From positions 156,138 to 220,137 of the forward strand of contig NZ_VULN01000002.1 of the NCBI RefSeq assembly GCF_009696675.1: 64,000 bases of DNA, in the 5' to 3' direction. Below, in pieces: positions 1 through 7,190 of the stretch; the stretch's first letter is position 1, and every line of letters starts with the position of its first letter. The DNA is from Acidaminococcus fermentans (GTDB lineage Bacteria > Bacillota > Negativicutes > Acidaminococcales > Acidaminococcaceae). The position numbers and the translations under genes were made by a program. The notes under the pieces were generated by a model. It saw nothing but the letters and a program-made list of their open reading frames with translations. It did not search any database and was not told the origin of the DNA.

Positions 1-1
1 G

Positions 2-418
2 GCCATTGTGGGGACCCGGATCGGCACCACCGCGGCGCTGATTCCGCTGATCGTCTTCATCACGCCCTATCTCACCCGGCTGTTCGAGAACTCCATCCTG
101 GATGTGAACCGGGGCATTGTGGAAGCCGCCCAGTCCATGGGGGCCTCCTATTTTGAAATCGTCTGGTACTTCCTGCTGCCGGAGGCCAAGGGATCTTTGA
201 TCCTGTCCATTACCACCGGCACCATCGGGCTGATCGGCGCCACGGCCATGGCCGGTGCCATCGGGGCCGGGGGCGTAGGGGACCTGGCCCTGACCTACGG
301 GTATGAACGGATGAACACGCCGCTGATGCTGTTTACGGTGGTGGTACTGATTGTCTTCGTCCAGATCATCCAGACCGTGGGCAACCACTTTGCGTATAAA
401 ACCAGAAATCATGGATAA
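2..418 (+). CDS. metI: Methionine ABC transporter permease MetI, 3' part
   Basis: Inner-membrane permease subunit of a D/L-methionine ABC importer. The reading frame is open from the left edge (codons begin at base 2) and ends at TAA 416-418, so only the C-terminal ~138 residues are visible; the GTG at 8 is an internal Val codon. The visible part has the ABC permease EAA-type loop (EAAQSMGASYFEIVWYFLLP, about residues 40-60 of the fragment), which docks the MetN ATPase, followed by the Gly/Ala-rich MetI segment with AMAGAIGAGGVGDLAL and a last membrane helix. The MetQ lipoprotein follows after 22 bases, the usual metI-metQ order; metN should lie upstream, outside the window. Confidence 0.93.
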   Translation, partial: AIVGTRIGTTAALIPLIVFITPYLTRLFENSILDVNRGIVEAAQSMGASYFEIVWYFLLPEAKGSLILSITTGTIGLIGATAMAGAIGAGGVGDLALTYGYERMNTPLMLFTVVVLIVFVQIIQTVGNHFAYKTRNHG

Positions 419-440
419 CAAATTTTGAGGGGGTAACATC

Positions 441-1292
441 ATGAACACAAGCAAACTGAAAAAATGGCTGGTAATCGGATTGGCAGCGGTGATGACCACC
501 GCCCTGGTGGCAGGCTGCGGCAGCGATTCCGGCAAAAGCGCCGACAAAGGGGCTTCCACCAAAAAGGAACTGAAGTACAGCAAATCCCAGGGTCCTTATT
601 CCGATCTGTTTGAAAAAGGGGTAAAGCCCATCCTGGAAAAGAAAGGCTACAAGTTTGTGGGCAAGGACATGTCCGACCTGCTCCAGGCGGACATCGCCCT
701 GAACGAAGGGGAAGTGGACTTCAACGTGGAACAGCACACCGCTTATATGGAAAACTTCAACAAGAAACAGAACGGCCATCTGGCGGCCATCACCCCCATC
801 CCCACGGTTCCGGCCGGAATCTTCGCCGGATCCAAGAGCAGCCTGGATCAGGTGGCTGACGGGGATACGGTGGCCGTCCCCAACGATGCCTCCAACACCT
901 CCCGGGCCTATGCCCTGCTCCAGAAGGCCGGCTGGATCAAACTGGATCCCAAGAAGGATCTGTCCACGGTGACCCAGCAGGATATCATTGAAAATCCCCA
1001 TCACCTGAAATTCACCGAAATGAAATCTCTGAACATCCCGGCTGTCCGGAATGACTTCTCCTACATTGTGATCACCGGTGCCATCATCTACAACGCCAAG
1101 ATCGATCCTTCCACCGCTCTGATGAAGGAAGATATCCTGCCGCACCTGCTGCTCCAGCTGGTTGTCCAGGACAAGAACAAGGACGCCCAGTGGGCCAAGG
1201 ATATTGCCGACGCTTACAAGTCCGCGGAATTCCAGGAATACATGAAGAAAAACAACAAGGGTCTGTGGTTCGACCCCAATGCCAAGAAATAA
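441..1292 (+). CDS. metQ: Methionine-binding lipoprotein MetQ
   Basis: Substrate-binding component of the methionine importer (NlpA/MetQ family, 283 aa, a normal length). A lipoprotein signal covers residues 1-25, with lipobox LVAG before Cys26; the mature protein would be anchored outside the cytoplasmic membrane. The family body starts at KYSKSQGPYSDLFEKGVKPIL and has the usual LLQADIALNEGEVDFNVEQH segment. A GAGGGGG ribosome-binding site lies just before ATG 441. It is in one operon with metI; methionine uptake also fits metK under a SAM riboswitch further along the window. Confidence 0.94.
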   Translation: MNTSKLKKWLVIGLAAVMTTALVAGCGSDSGKSADKGASTKKELKYSKSQGPYSDLFEKGVKPILEKKGYKFVGKDMSDLLQADIALNEGEVDFNVEQHTAYMENFNKKQNGHLAAITPIPTVPAGIFAGSKSSLDQVADGDTVAVPNDASNTSRAYALLQKAGWIKLDPKKDLSTVTQQDIIENPHHLKFTEMKSLNIPAVRNDFSYIVITGAIIYNAKIDPSTALMKEDILPHLLLQLVVQDKNKDAQWAKDIADAYKSAEFQEYMKKNNKGLWFDPNAKK

Positions 1293-1357
1293 ACAGGTGC
1301 AGACAAACCCCGGAGGCCCAGGCTGATGGGGTTTCCTGCTGAAAAGGAGACTTTGCC

Positions 1358-2533
1358 ATGGATGTAAAAGAACAGGTGGCAGCCCTCCAGCCGGAACTGG
1401 TCCGGCTGCGCCGCCATTTCCACGAAAATCCGGAACGGTCCTGGAAGGAATTCCAGACCCAGAAAGCCATTGAAGCCTATCTGGATGAACTGGGGATCCC
1501 CTATGTGGAATCCTGCCATTCCGGGGTGATCGCTACTTTGAAGGGGCCCCATGCTTCGGACCGGATTATCGGGATCCGGGCGGACATCGATGCCCTGCCC
1601 ATTACGGAACTGAGAGAAGCGGAATACAAATCCCGGAACCCGGGGACCATGCATGCCTGCGGCCATGATACCCACATTACCATCCTGCTGGGGACGGCCA
1701 GGATCCTGGCGGCCCTGAAGGACCAGCTGACGGTGACCGTCCGGTTCCTGTTCCAGCCGGCAGAAGAAGAAATCGCCAACAGCGGGGCCGCCTACATGAA
1801 GGAAGAACCTCTGGTGAAGGAATGCGACCGGCTGATCGCCCTCCATATCTGGAGCAAGATCCCTGCGGGCTGGGCTTCCCTCCGGTATGGGCCTGTCATG
1901 AGTGCCGCGGATACCTTTGATGTAACAGTGGAAGGGAAGGGAGGCCACGGGGCCCTGCCTCATCAGACCATCGATCCCATTGTGGCCGGAGCGGAATTCG
2001 TTACCGCCCTCCAGTCCGTGGTGAGCCGGGAAGTGAATCCTCTGGAACCGGCGGTACTCAGTGTCACCCGGTTCCAGGGGGGCACCACCAGCAATGTGAT
2101 CCCGGGAGAAGTCCAGCTCTCCGGCACTGCCCGGACCTTCAGCAAGGAACTCCGGGAAGCCTATCCCGGGATCCTGGAACGGGTGGCCCAGGGCGTGGGC
2201 ACTGCCACCCGGGCCACCCTGCGGACGGTGTATCATTTCGGGCCTCCGCCCATGATCAACGACAAGGCCTGTGTGGATACGGGCCGGAGGGCCTGCGCCA
2301 AAGTCTTCGACCCGGACAAGCTGGTGGACTGGGAACTCCAGATGGGAGGCGAAGACTTCGCCAAGTACTACAATCCCAAATGCCTGCTGCTGTTGGGCGG
2401 CGGCTTCCCGGAAGAAGACCGCCGGTATCCTCAGCACAGCCCCTACTTCGACATCGACGAAAAAGCCCTGGGACTGGGTGTGGAATATTTTGTCCAGTAT
2501 GTATTGGAGTGGGAGGAGGAATTGAAGAAATAG
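1358..2533 (+). CDS. M20 family amidohydrolase (N-acyl-amino acid hydrolase type)
   Basis: Predicted cytosolic metal-dependent amidohydrolase, 391 aa, of the M20D group (hippurate/N-acetyl-amino acid/IAA-amino acid hydrolases). Visible motifs: RADIDALPI near residues 74-82, MHACGHDTH (metal ligands), FQPAEEE (catalytic Glu), the dimerisation-domain GKGGHGALPHQTIDP, and a C-terminal GGEDFAKYY. An AAGGAG ribosome-binding site precedes ATG 1358. The gene follows metQ after 65 bases and may be co-transcribed; the family often sits beside amino-acid ABC importers, where it would release free amino acid from imported N-acyl conjugates. The substrate (perhaps N-acyl-methionine) is inferred from position only. 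Confidence 0.88.
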   Translation: MDVKEQVAALQPELVRLRRHFHENPERSWKEFQTQKAIEAYLDELGIPYVESCHSGVIATLKGPHASDRIIGIRADIDALPITELREAEYKSRNPGTMHACGHDTHITILLGTARILAALKDQLTVTVRFLFQPAEEEIANSGAAYMKEEPLVKECDRLIALHIWSKIPAGWASLRYGPVMSAADTFDVTVEGKGGHGALPHQTIDPIVAGAEFVTALQSVVSREVNPLEPAVLSVTRFQGGTTSNVIPGEVQLSGTARTFSKELREAYPGILERVAQGVGTATRATLRTVYHFGPPPMINDKACVDTGRRACAKVFDPDKLVDWELQMGGEDFAKYYNPKCLLLLGGGFPEEDRRYPQHSPYFDIDEKALGLGVEYFVQYVLEWEEELKK

Positions 2534-2546
2534 GATAAGTAGGGTA

Positions 2547-2585
2547 AAATAAAGAGACTGTGGCGTTCTGCCCAGCCTCTTATTT
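2547..2585 (+). terminator. Possible terminator after the amidohydrolase gene
   Basis: Imperfect hairpin: arm AAATAAAGAG-CTG at 2547-2560 pairs with CAG-CTCTTATTT at 2573-2585. The T residues are partly inside the stem, so this is a weaker terminator than others in the window. Confidence 0.45.
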
Positions 2586-2611
2586 GTTGATTACGGAAGG
2601 GAAGTAGGTAT

Positions 2612-3067
2612 ATGCAGCCTTATCTGATCCTTGGCTTTCTGATTGTCCTGGGCTATCTGGCCCATAATCTGACGGTATCTTATGCCGCCGGCCTCCTGGT
2701 CTTGCTGAAGCTGTTCCTGCCGGAGGAGAAACTGCTCTATTTCGGCGGCCACGGGGTGAACTGGGGGGTCATGCTGCTGATGGCAGCGCTGATGGTGCCC
2801 ATCGCTACCGGGAAAATCGGTCTGGCGGAAACCCTGGGAGTGTTCAAGACACCTCTGGGCATGGCCTCTCTGGTCATCGGTGCCCTGGTGGCCTTATTGG
2901 GCCGCTGGGGGGTGGAACTGATGGGGGCGGATCCTCAGGTGGTGGCCGCCATGCTGATCGGCACCATCATCGGCGTCATCCTCTTCAAAGGCGTCCCCGT
3001 AGGTCCCATGATCGCCAGCGGGATTTTGTACTGTGTAATGAAAGTGTTGGGAATGGTGTTTCATTGA
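2612..3067 (+). CDS. DUF441 family membrane protein
   Basis: Small integral membrane protein, 151 aa, recognisable as the DUF441 (YeaL-like) family by its size and hydrophobic pattern: four membrane segments, with GADPQVVAAMLIGTIIGVIL and GVPVGPMIASG in the C-terminal half. No function is established for the family. The start has a GGAAGGGAAG ribosome-binding site a few bases upstream. It is followed directly by a strong terminator, so it is either a single gene or the last gene of the metIQ unit. Confidence 0.85.
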   Translation: MQPYLILGFLIVLGYLAHNLTVSYAAGLLVLLKLFLPEEKLLYFGGHGVNWGVMLLMAALMVPIATGKIGLAETLGVFKTPLGMASLVIGALVALLGRWGVELMGADPQVVAAMLIGTIIGVILFKGVPVGPMIASGILYCVMKVLGMVFH

Positions 3068-3069
3068 AA

Positions 3070-3097
3070 GGGGCTGTTGCATGCGCAACAGCCCCTT
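3070..3097 (+). terminator. Terminator of the shared GGGGCTGTTGC family
   Basis: Perfect 11-bp stem GGGGCTGTTGC (3070-3080) / GCAACAGCCCC (3085-3095) with an ATGC loop, then TT. It sits 2 bases after the DUF441 stop codon. The same stem core recurs after several other genes in this window. Confidence 0.8.
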
Positions 3098-3311
3098 AGT
3101 CGGAAGTCGGGAGTCTGCAGTCGGAAGCCTCAGGACAGGATCCGTCTAGCTGGACGGATCCTTTTGATTCTGTAGAAACAGAATCGCAATCAATTTGAGA
3201 GATCATTTCGTCCAAAGGTTCTACACATTCAAAAAATTTGCCTACAAATTTAACCTTCGGCTCCAGACTTCCGACTCCAGACTTGAGCCGCTATGCGGCT
3301 CTACAGCTAAG
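3098..3311. other. Gene-free spacer with hairpins and short repeats
   Basis: No convincing gene. It holds short-word repeats (GTCGGAAGTCGGGAGTCTGCAG near 3100-3127 and CTCCAGACTTCCGACTCCAG near 3261-3285), a 10-bp hairpin AGGATCCGTC/GACGGATCCT at 3137-3162 followed by TTTT, a second hairpin GATTCTGT/ACAGAATC at 3166-3185, and the 31-bp repeat described separately at 3221-3251. Confidence 0.6.
3221..3251 (-). repeat. 31-bp intergenic repeat, copy 1 (inverted)
   Basis: On the minus strand this reads AAATTTGTAGGCAAATT followed by TTTTGAATGTGTAG. It matches 24902-24932 (plus strand) at 27 of 31 positions by eye. Both copies lie in gene-free spacers beside short-word repeats. Confidence 0.7.
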
Positions 3312-3342
3312 GGTGGTGTTGCACGCAATGTGCAACACCACC
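3312..3342 (-). terminator. Hairpin terminator after the flavodoxin gene
   Basis: Perfect 13-bp stem GGTGGTGTTGCAC (3312-3324) / GTGCAACACCACC (3330-3342). It starts 6 bases past the flavodoxin stop codon. The T tract lies on the plus-strand side (3343-3349), so it would stop plus-strand reading better than minus; I assign it to flavodoxin because no plus-strand gene ends here. Confidence 0.6.
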
Positions 3343-3347
3343 TCTTT

Positions 3348-3770
3348 TTACGCCAGTGCATCGCCCAGTCCTTTGCACTGATTCAGGGCATCGTCATCCG
3401 GGGCGTTGTTGGCGATTACCGGATCAGCGGCCAGCACGGCGCCTTCGGCTTCCGCGTCGGCTTTCCAGCTGTCCATCCATTCTCCGGTGCCCCAGCCGTA
3501 GGAGCCGAACAGGGCGATTTTCTTGCCTTTCAGGCTGCCTTTCACTTCATCCCACATGGGCTGGAATTCCCCTTCTTCCAGGACTTCCGCTCCCATGGCC
3601 GGGCAGCCGAAGGCGATGGCGTCGAAATTGGCCACTTCCCCGGCGGAAAAGGCGGAAGCATTGTATTCCACCACTTCAGCTCCTTTGCCTTTGGCACCGT
3701 CCTCCACGGCCTTGGCCATGGTTTCTGTGTTGCCGGTCCCGCTCCAGAATACCACTGCGATTTTGCTCAT
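3348..3770 (-). CDS. Flavodoxin
   Basis: Short-chain flavodoxin, 140 aa, a soluble FMN-binding electron carrier that can replace ferredoxin. The N-terminal phosphate loop is VFWSGTGNTETM (residues 7-18), and the FMN-contacting loop with aromatic residues is GSYGWGTGEWMDSW. The reading frame is open further upstream to 3953, but the start is ATG at 3770 because it gives the canonical flavodoxin N-terminus (MSKIAVVFWSGTGNTE) and is preceded on the minus strand by AAGGATGG. It lies downstream of the DUF3793 gene (about 47 bases between them), most likely in one operon. Flavodoxins are often induced when iron is short, which fits the palindromic sites in front of the operon. Confidence 0.93.
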   Translation of the reverse strand: MSKIAVVFWSGTGNTETMAKAVEDGAKGKGAEVVEYNASAFSAGEVANFDAIAFGCPAMGAEVLEEGEFQPMWDEVKGSLKGKKIALFGSYGWGTGEWMDSWKADAEAEGAVLAADPVIANNAPDDDALNQCKGLGDALA

Positions 3771-3817
3771 TGTAATCCATCCTTTCCGCCGGCCACGCCG
3801 GCTGACAAACATTTTAT

Positions 3818-4381
3818 TTAAGCCACCGCCAGCCTGCTGAGGGGAGTGCCGGCGCAGTAGCAGCGCCAGTAGATCCGGGTGCATTTCTGGCATTTGGCAA
3901 AATAACAGGCGGCCCGTTCCCGGTTTCCGTAGGCCTTCCAGCACCCGGAACAAACGCCTTTGTCCCGGGGGGAGGCCATGTAGGCTTTCACATCTTCCAG
4001 AGGATAGTCCAGCAGGATGCCGATTTCATGAGGGAAGGGGTCCCGCCGTGCCAGGCGCAGGGCCATCTGGTCCAGGATCTCCTGACAGGTGGAGCCCTCA
4101 TAGCCCTGGCGTTTCAGGAAGGAACTGCTTTCCGGATCCTGGAGAAGGATGCTGAGCCGGTGGGGGCGGTACACATACAGGAGGGCACTTTTCCGGATGC
4201 AGTCATAGCTCAGGACTTCCAGACGGATTTGTTTGGGTTCCAGGCTGCGCTGGATTTCCCCGATCTGGGCGAAAGGGCTGTCTCCGGGACGGAAAACGAA
4301 GCGGAACAGACTGGCGGCTTTGAGACCGGCCAGGGTGGGCGCGCACTGGCGCACCAGTTCTGTTTCCAGGGTGATGGTCAT
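3818..4381 (-). CDS. DUF3793 family protein
   Basis: Protein of 187 aa that I recognise as DUF3793, a family of unknown function usually found next to flavodoxin genes in anaerobic Firmicutes. Visible features: FRFVFRPGDSPF near the N-terminus, LSYDCIRKSALLYVYRP, FLKRQGYEG, HEIGILLDYPLEDVKAYM, and a Cys-rich end (CSGCWKAYG, CYFAKCQKC, WRCYC) that could bind a metal or cluster. An AAGGAGG ribosome-binding site precedes the ATG at 4381. The pairing with flavodoxin suggests a role in iron- or redox-related metabolism; that is inference. Confidence 0.85.
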   Translation of the reverse strand: MTITLETELVRQCAPTLAGLKAASLFRFVFRPGDSPFAQIGEIQRSLEPKQIRLEVLSYDCIRKSALLYVYRPHRLSILLQDPESSSFLKRQGYEGSTCQEILDQMALRLARRDPFPHEIGILLDYPLEDVKAYMASPRDKGVCSGCWKAYGNRERAACYFAKCQKCTRIYWRCYCAGTPLSRLAVA

Positions 4382-4401
4382 AGTGGAGCCTCCTTGAATA
4401 A

Positions 4402-4484
4402 GTTAGCTATGACTAATTAATAACCAAAGAAAAATGGCTGTACTTCGAAAAATACCAGCCAAAATAGTTAGCAATTACTAACTA
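4402..4484 (-). promoter_or_regulatory. Two palindromic operator candidates before DUF3793-flavodoxin
   Basis: Two inverted repeats of one pattern, GTTAG-N6-CTAAY. Site 1 is 4402-4417 (GTTAGCTATGACTAAT), 20 bases from the DUF3793 start. Site 2 at 4466-4483 is stronger: TAGTTAG-CAATTA-CTAACTA, a 7-bp arm palindrome. The TTAG/CTAA arms resemble DtxR/IdeR-class metal-repressor sites more than Fur boxes, but the regulator is not identified here. Confidence 0.5.
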
Positions 4485-4536
4485 AACGAAGTATAACAAA
4501 TCCCTCTGTTTTGTGCAACCATTTTTTTTCTCCATC

Positions 4537-4565
4537 TTGCCACCGGACCGGTTTTGGGCTATAAT
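4537..4565 (+). promoter_or_regulatory. Sigma-70-type promoter of the efflux operon
   Basis: TTGCCA (4537-4542), 17-base spacer, TATAAT (4560-4565). The spacer holds the palindrome ACCGGACCGGT (4542-4552), a possible operator. The transcript would begin near 4572, about 50 bases before the first gene. Confidence 0.75.
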
Positions 4566-4623
4566 GAGGGTATAATTAATCAAACGAATAATTATTTTAC
4601 TGGTACAGATGGGAGCGATGACC

Positions 4624-6153
4624 ATGAAATGGTGGAAACCTGTGGTGGTGGGGCTGTCCCTGACCCTGGCACCGGGGATGATGCAGCCGGCCCTGGCCGG
4701 GAAGAAGGATCCCCAGCCCAAGGCGGTGAAGATGCCCTCCTGGACAGAACTGGCCCAGAAGCAACCGGCAGCTTATGACAAGGCCACGCCGGAGGCCAGG
4801 CTCAGTGAGGAACAGCTGGCGGACTGGTGGAAGACCTTCCAGGACCCCAAACTGGACGCCCTGATCGAACTTTCTCTGAAAAACAACCGGGATCTCCAGG
4901 CGGCCCAGGCCCGGGTGGAAGAAGCACGGGCCCAGTTGGGGATCAGCAAGGGAGAAGCTCTGCCCTGGCTGAATGTGGGAGGCACCTACGGACGGTATGA
5001 AGCCCCTCAGGGGGTCAACGACAAAATCAGCGATATGAGTCCCTATCCGGGGATGATCAACCCGCCCAACCGGAATTCTTCCGTAGCCGGGCTGGGCATC
5101 GATGCTTCCTGGGAACCGGACTTCTTCGGCCGGCTGAAAGCCAAGAAGCAGAGCGCCGCCCACAACCTGGCAGCCCAGCATGCAGCCCTGTACAGCACCT
5201 GGGTGACCCTCAGTGCGGAAACAGCCCTCAACTATGTATCTCTCCGGACCCTCCAGCAGGATCTGGACCTGTTGGAACGGCATGCAGCCCTGGAAGGGGA
5301 AAAAGCAGATCTGCTCCAGACCAATTACAATGCGGGGCTGATCAGCGGCTATCCTCTGGAAGCCATGCGGACCCAGGAACAGAATACCCGGGCGGAGATC
5401 CCCCGGACCCGGCAGTCCATCCAGGAGACCCTTACCCGGCTGTCCATCCTTACCGGGACGGAACCGGGCCAGCTCAATGACCTGTTGGAACCGGAAGATC
5501 TGCCGGAAATCGATCCGGAACTGTATCATGCCATTCCCGCCAACCTGATGCGCCAGCGGCCGGATATCCGGGCGGCGGAAGAGCGGCTGGAAGCCCAGAT
5601 CGCCCGGACCAAAGAGGCACGGGCGGAACTGAAGCCCCGGTTCACCCTGGACGGGTTCCTGGGGCTCATCACCCTGGGGGGCGGGAATCTGTTCGGTTCC
5701 GGCGCCCACTCCTTTGCCATTGCGCCTTCCTTCACCTTCCCCCTGTTCCATGGGGGACAGCTGCGGCAGAATGTGAAGCTGCAGGATGCCCGGGCCAAAG
5801 AATACCAGGCCCAGTATGAAAACACGGTGCTGAAGGCGGCCGGGGAAGTCCAGGATGCCATGACCGGTATCGTCCAGGAAAAGGAACGGAAAGACAAGCT
5901 CACCGCCGGGGTGGACAATGCCCAGGGGGCTTTCGACCTGGCGGAAAACCGTTTCCAGGCGGGACTCAGCGATTATCAGCCGGTATTGGACAGCGAACGG
6001 ACCCTGCTTACCATGAAACGGCAGGAAAACCGCAGCCGGGGCCAGGAACTGGCGGACCTGATCCACCTGTACAAGGCACTGGGCGGCGGCTGGCAGCCTC
6101 TTTCTGATGCGGAACAGGCGGAAATCAGCAGGGCAGAAGGGAAGGATAAATGA
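4624..6153 (+). CDS. TolC/NodT-type outer-membrane efflux protein
   Basis: Outer-membrane channel of a tripartite exporter, 509 aa, close to the usual OMF length. A signal peptide runs to about residue 25 (PALA before GKKD); there is no lipobox Cys. Two OEP repeats follow, with long Ala/Arg/Gln-rich helices (NNRDLQAAQARVEEARAQLG; RPDIRAAEERLEAQIARTKEARAEL) and the NodT-type PSFTFPLFHGGQLRQNVK. ATGs occur at 4609, 4618 and 4624; the GGGAG at 4611-4615 gives the best spacing (8) for 4624. It overlaps the adaptor gene by ATGA, so OMF, adaptor, ATPase and permeases form one operon. An OMF shows that the cell has an outer membrane. Confidence 0.92.
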   Translation: MKWWKPVVVGLSLTLAPGMMQPALAGKKDPQPKAVKMPSWTELAQKQPAAYDKATPEARLSEEQLADWWKTFQDPKLDALIELSLKNNRDLQAAQARVEEARAQLGISKGEALPWLNVGGTYGRYEAPQGVNDKISDMSPYPGMINPPNRNSSVAGLGIDASWEPDFFGRLKAKKQSAAHNLAAQHAALYSTWVTLSAETALNYVSLRTLQQDLDLLERHAALEGEKADLLQTNYNAGLISGYPLEAMRTQEQNTRAEIPRTRQSIQETLTRLSILTGTEPGQLNDLLEPEDLPEIDPELYHAIPANLMRQRPDIRAAEERLEAQIARTKEARAELKPRFTLDGFLGLITLGGGNLFGSGAHSFAIAPSFTFPLFHGGQLRQNVKLQDARAKEYQAQYENTVLKAAGEVQDAMTGIVQEKERKDKLTAGVDNAQGAFDLAENRFQAGLSDYQPVLDSERTLLTMKRQENRSRGQELADLIHLYKALGGGWQPLSDAEQAEISRAEGKDK

Positions 6154-7190
6154 TGGCATTTTGGGAAAACCTTTTACAGGACAAAAAGAAACTGGCGGCC
6201 CTGGTGGCAGCGGCAGCCCTGCTCATCGGCGGGGGCTCCTACGGCTACCACCGGTATCAGGTGCAGAAGGCGGCCCGGCAGCTGACCCTCTACGGGAACG
6301 TGGATGTGCGGGAAGTATCCGTGGCCTTCCGGGAAAGCGACCGGATCGCGGAAGAAATGGTGGAAGAAGGAGACAAGGTCACCAAGGGCCAGGTACTGGC
6401 CCGGTTGGATACCGATGAACTGAAAATCAAGAAGAGCAAGCTCCAGGCCCAGATCGCTGCCCAGCAGAGCGTGGTGGACAAACTCCACAACGGCACCCGG
6501 GCGGAAGATCTGGAAGCGGCCCGGGCCAAAGCCGATGAGGCGGCAGCCCAGGCGGACCAGGCCCGGCAGGATCTGGCCCGGGTGGAGAACGCCTTTGCCT
6601 CTTCCAATGGAAAATCCGTCAGCAAACAGGACCGGGATGCGGCCCGGACCAAGGTGGATGTAACGGCGGCCCAGGCGGAAGCGGCCCGGCAGGAATATGA
6701 AAAAGCCCAGGCTGGCCCCCGGGATGAAGATGTGGCCAGCGGGGAAGCCCAGCTGAAAGCCCTCCAGGAAGACGCCAAACACGTGGACTACCTGCTGAGC
6801 CAGGCGGAACTCAAGGCACCGGCAGACGGGGTCATCCGGTCCCGGCTGCTGGAAGTGGGGGATATGGCTTCTCCTCAGAAACCGGTGTTCAAGCTGTCCC
6901 TCAATGAAAAGAAATGGGTCCGGGTCTATGTAAGCGAAAAGGATCTGGGCCGGATCTATGAAGGGATGAAGGCGAAGATTTATACGGACAGCCATCCCAA
7001 GGATCCCATCGAAGGCCAGATTGGCTATATTTCCTCTACGGCAGAATTCACCCCCAAAACGGTCCAGACCACGGAACTGCGTACCTCCCTGCTGTACGAA
7101 GTCCGGGTCTATGTAACCGATCCTGACAATGTGCTGCGGATGGGAATGCCCGCCACGGTGCAGATCGACACGGAGCAGAGCCATGACTGA
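6150..7190 (+). CDS. HlyD-type periplasmic adaptor (membrane fusion protein)
   Basis: Adaptor linking the inner-membrane ABC exporter to the outer-membrane channel; 346 aa, resembling E. coli YbhG/YhiI. It has one N-terminal membrane anchor (about residues 14-34), a split lipoyl-like domain (LTLYGNVDVREVSVAF ... VEEGDKVTKGQVLARLD; then LKAPADGVIRSRLLEVGDMA), a long coiled-coil hairpin between them (about residues 90-215, rich in Ala, Gln and Arg) and a C-terminal beta-barrel domain. The start overlaps the preceding stop (ATGA), and its end overlaps the ATPase gene by 8 bases, which implies translational coupling. Confidence 0.9.
   Translation: MMAFWENLLQDKKKLAALVAAAALLIGGGSYGYHRYQVQKAARQLTLYGNVDVREVSVAFRESDRIAEEMVEEGDKVTKGQVLARLDTDELKIKKSKLQAQIAAQQSVVDKLHNGTRAEDLEAARAKADEAAAQADQARQDLARVENAFASSNGKSVSKQDRDAARTKVDVTAAQAEAARQEYEKAQAGPRDEDVASGEAQLKALQEDAKHVDYLLSQAELKAPADGVIRSRLLEVGDMASPQKPVFKLSLNEKKWVRVYVSEKDLGRIYEGMKAKIYTDSHPKDPIEGQIGYISSTAEFTPKTVQTTELRTSLLYEVRVYVTDPDNVLRMGMPATVQIDTEQSHD

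Noticed and set aside
366..1145. Long minus-strand open frame opposite metQ
   Set aside because: A shadow of the GC-rich metQ gene; no ribosome-binding site and no family features. The same holds for long antisense frames opposite the efflux, trp, TRAP, priA and def-operon genes.
3221..3251. Possible CRISPR repeat
   Set aside because: Only two diverged copies exist, 21 kb apart, with no regular spacing and no cas genes. I saw no CRISPR array in the window.
3195..3821. Plus-strand open frame of 208 codons over the flavodoxin gene
   Set aside because: It lies opposite flavodoxin, whose FMN motifs are clear on the minus strand, and begins inside repeat sequence.
4454..4500. Fur box before the DUF3793 gene
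   Set aside because: The palindromes have TTAG/CTAA arms, not the GATAATGATTATC pattern, so a Fur site is not supported.
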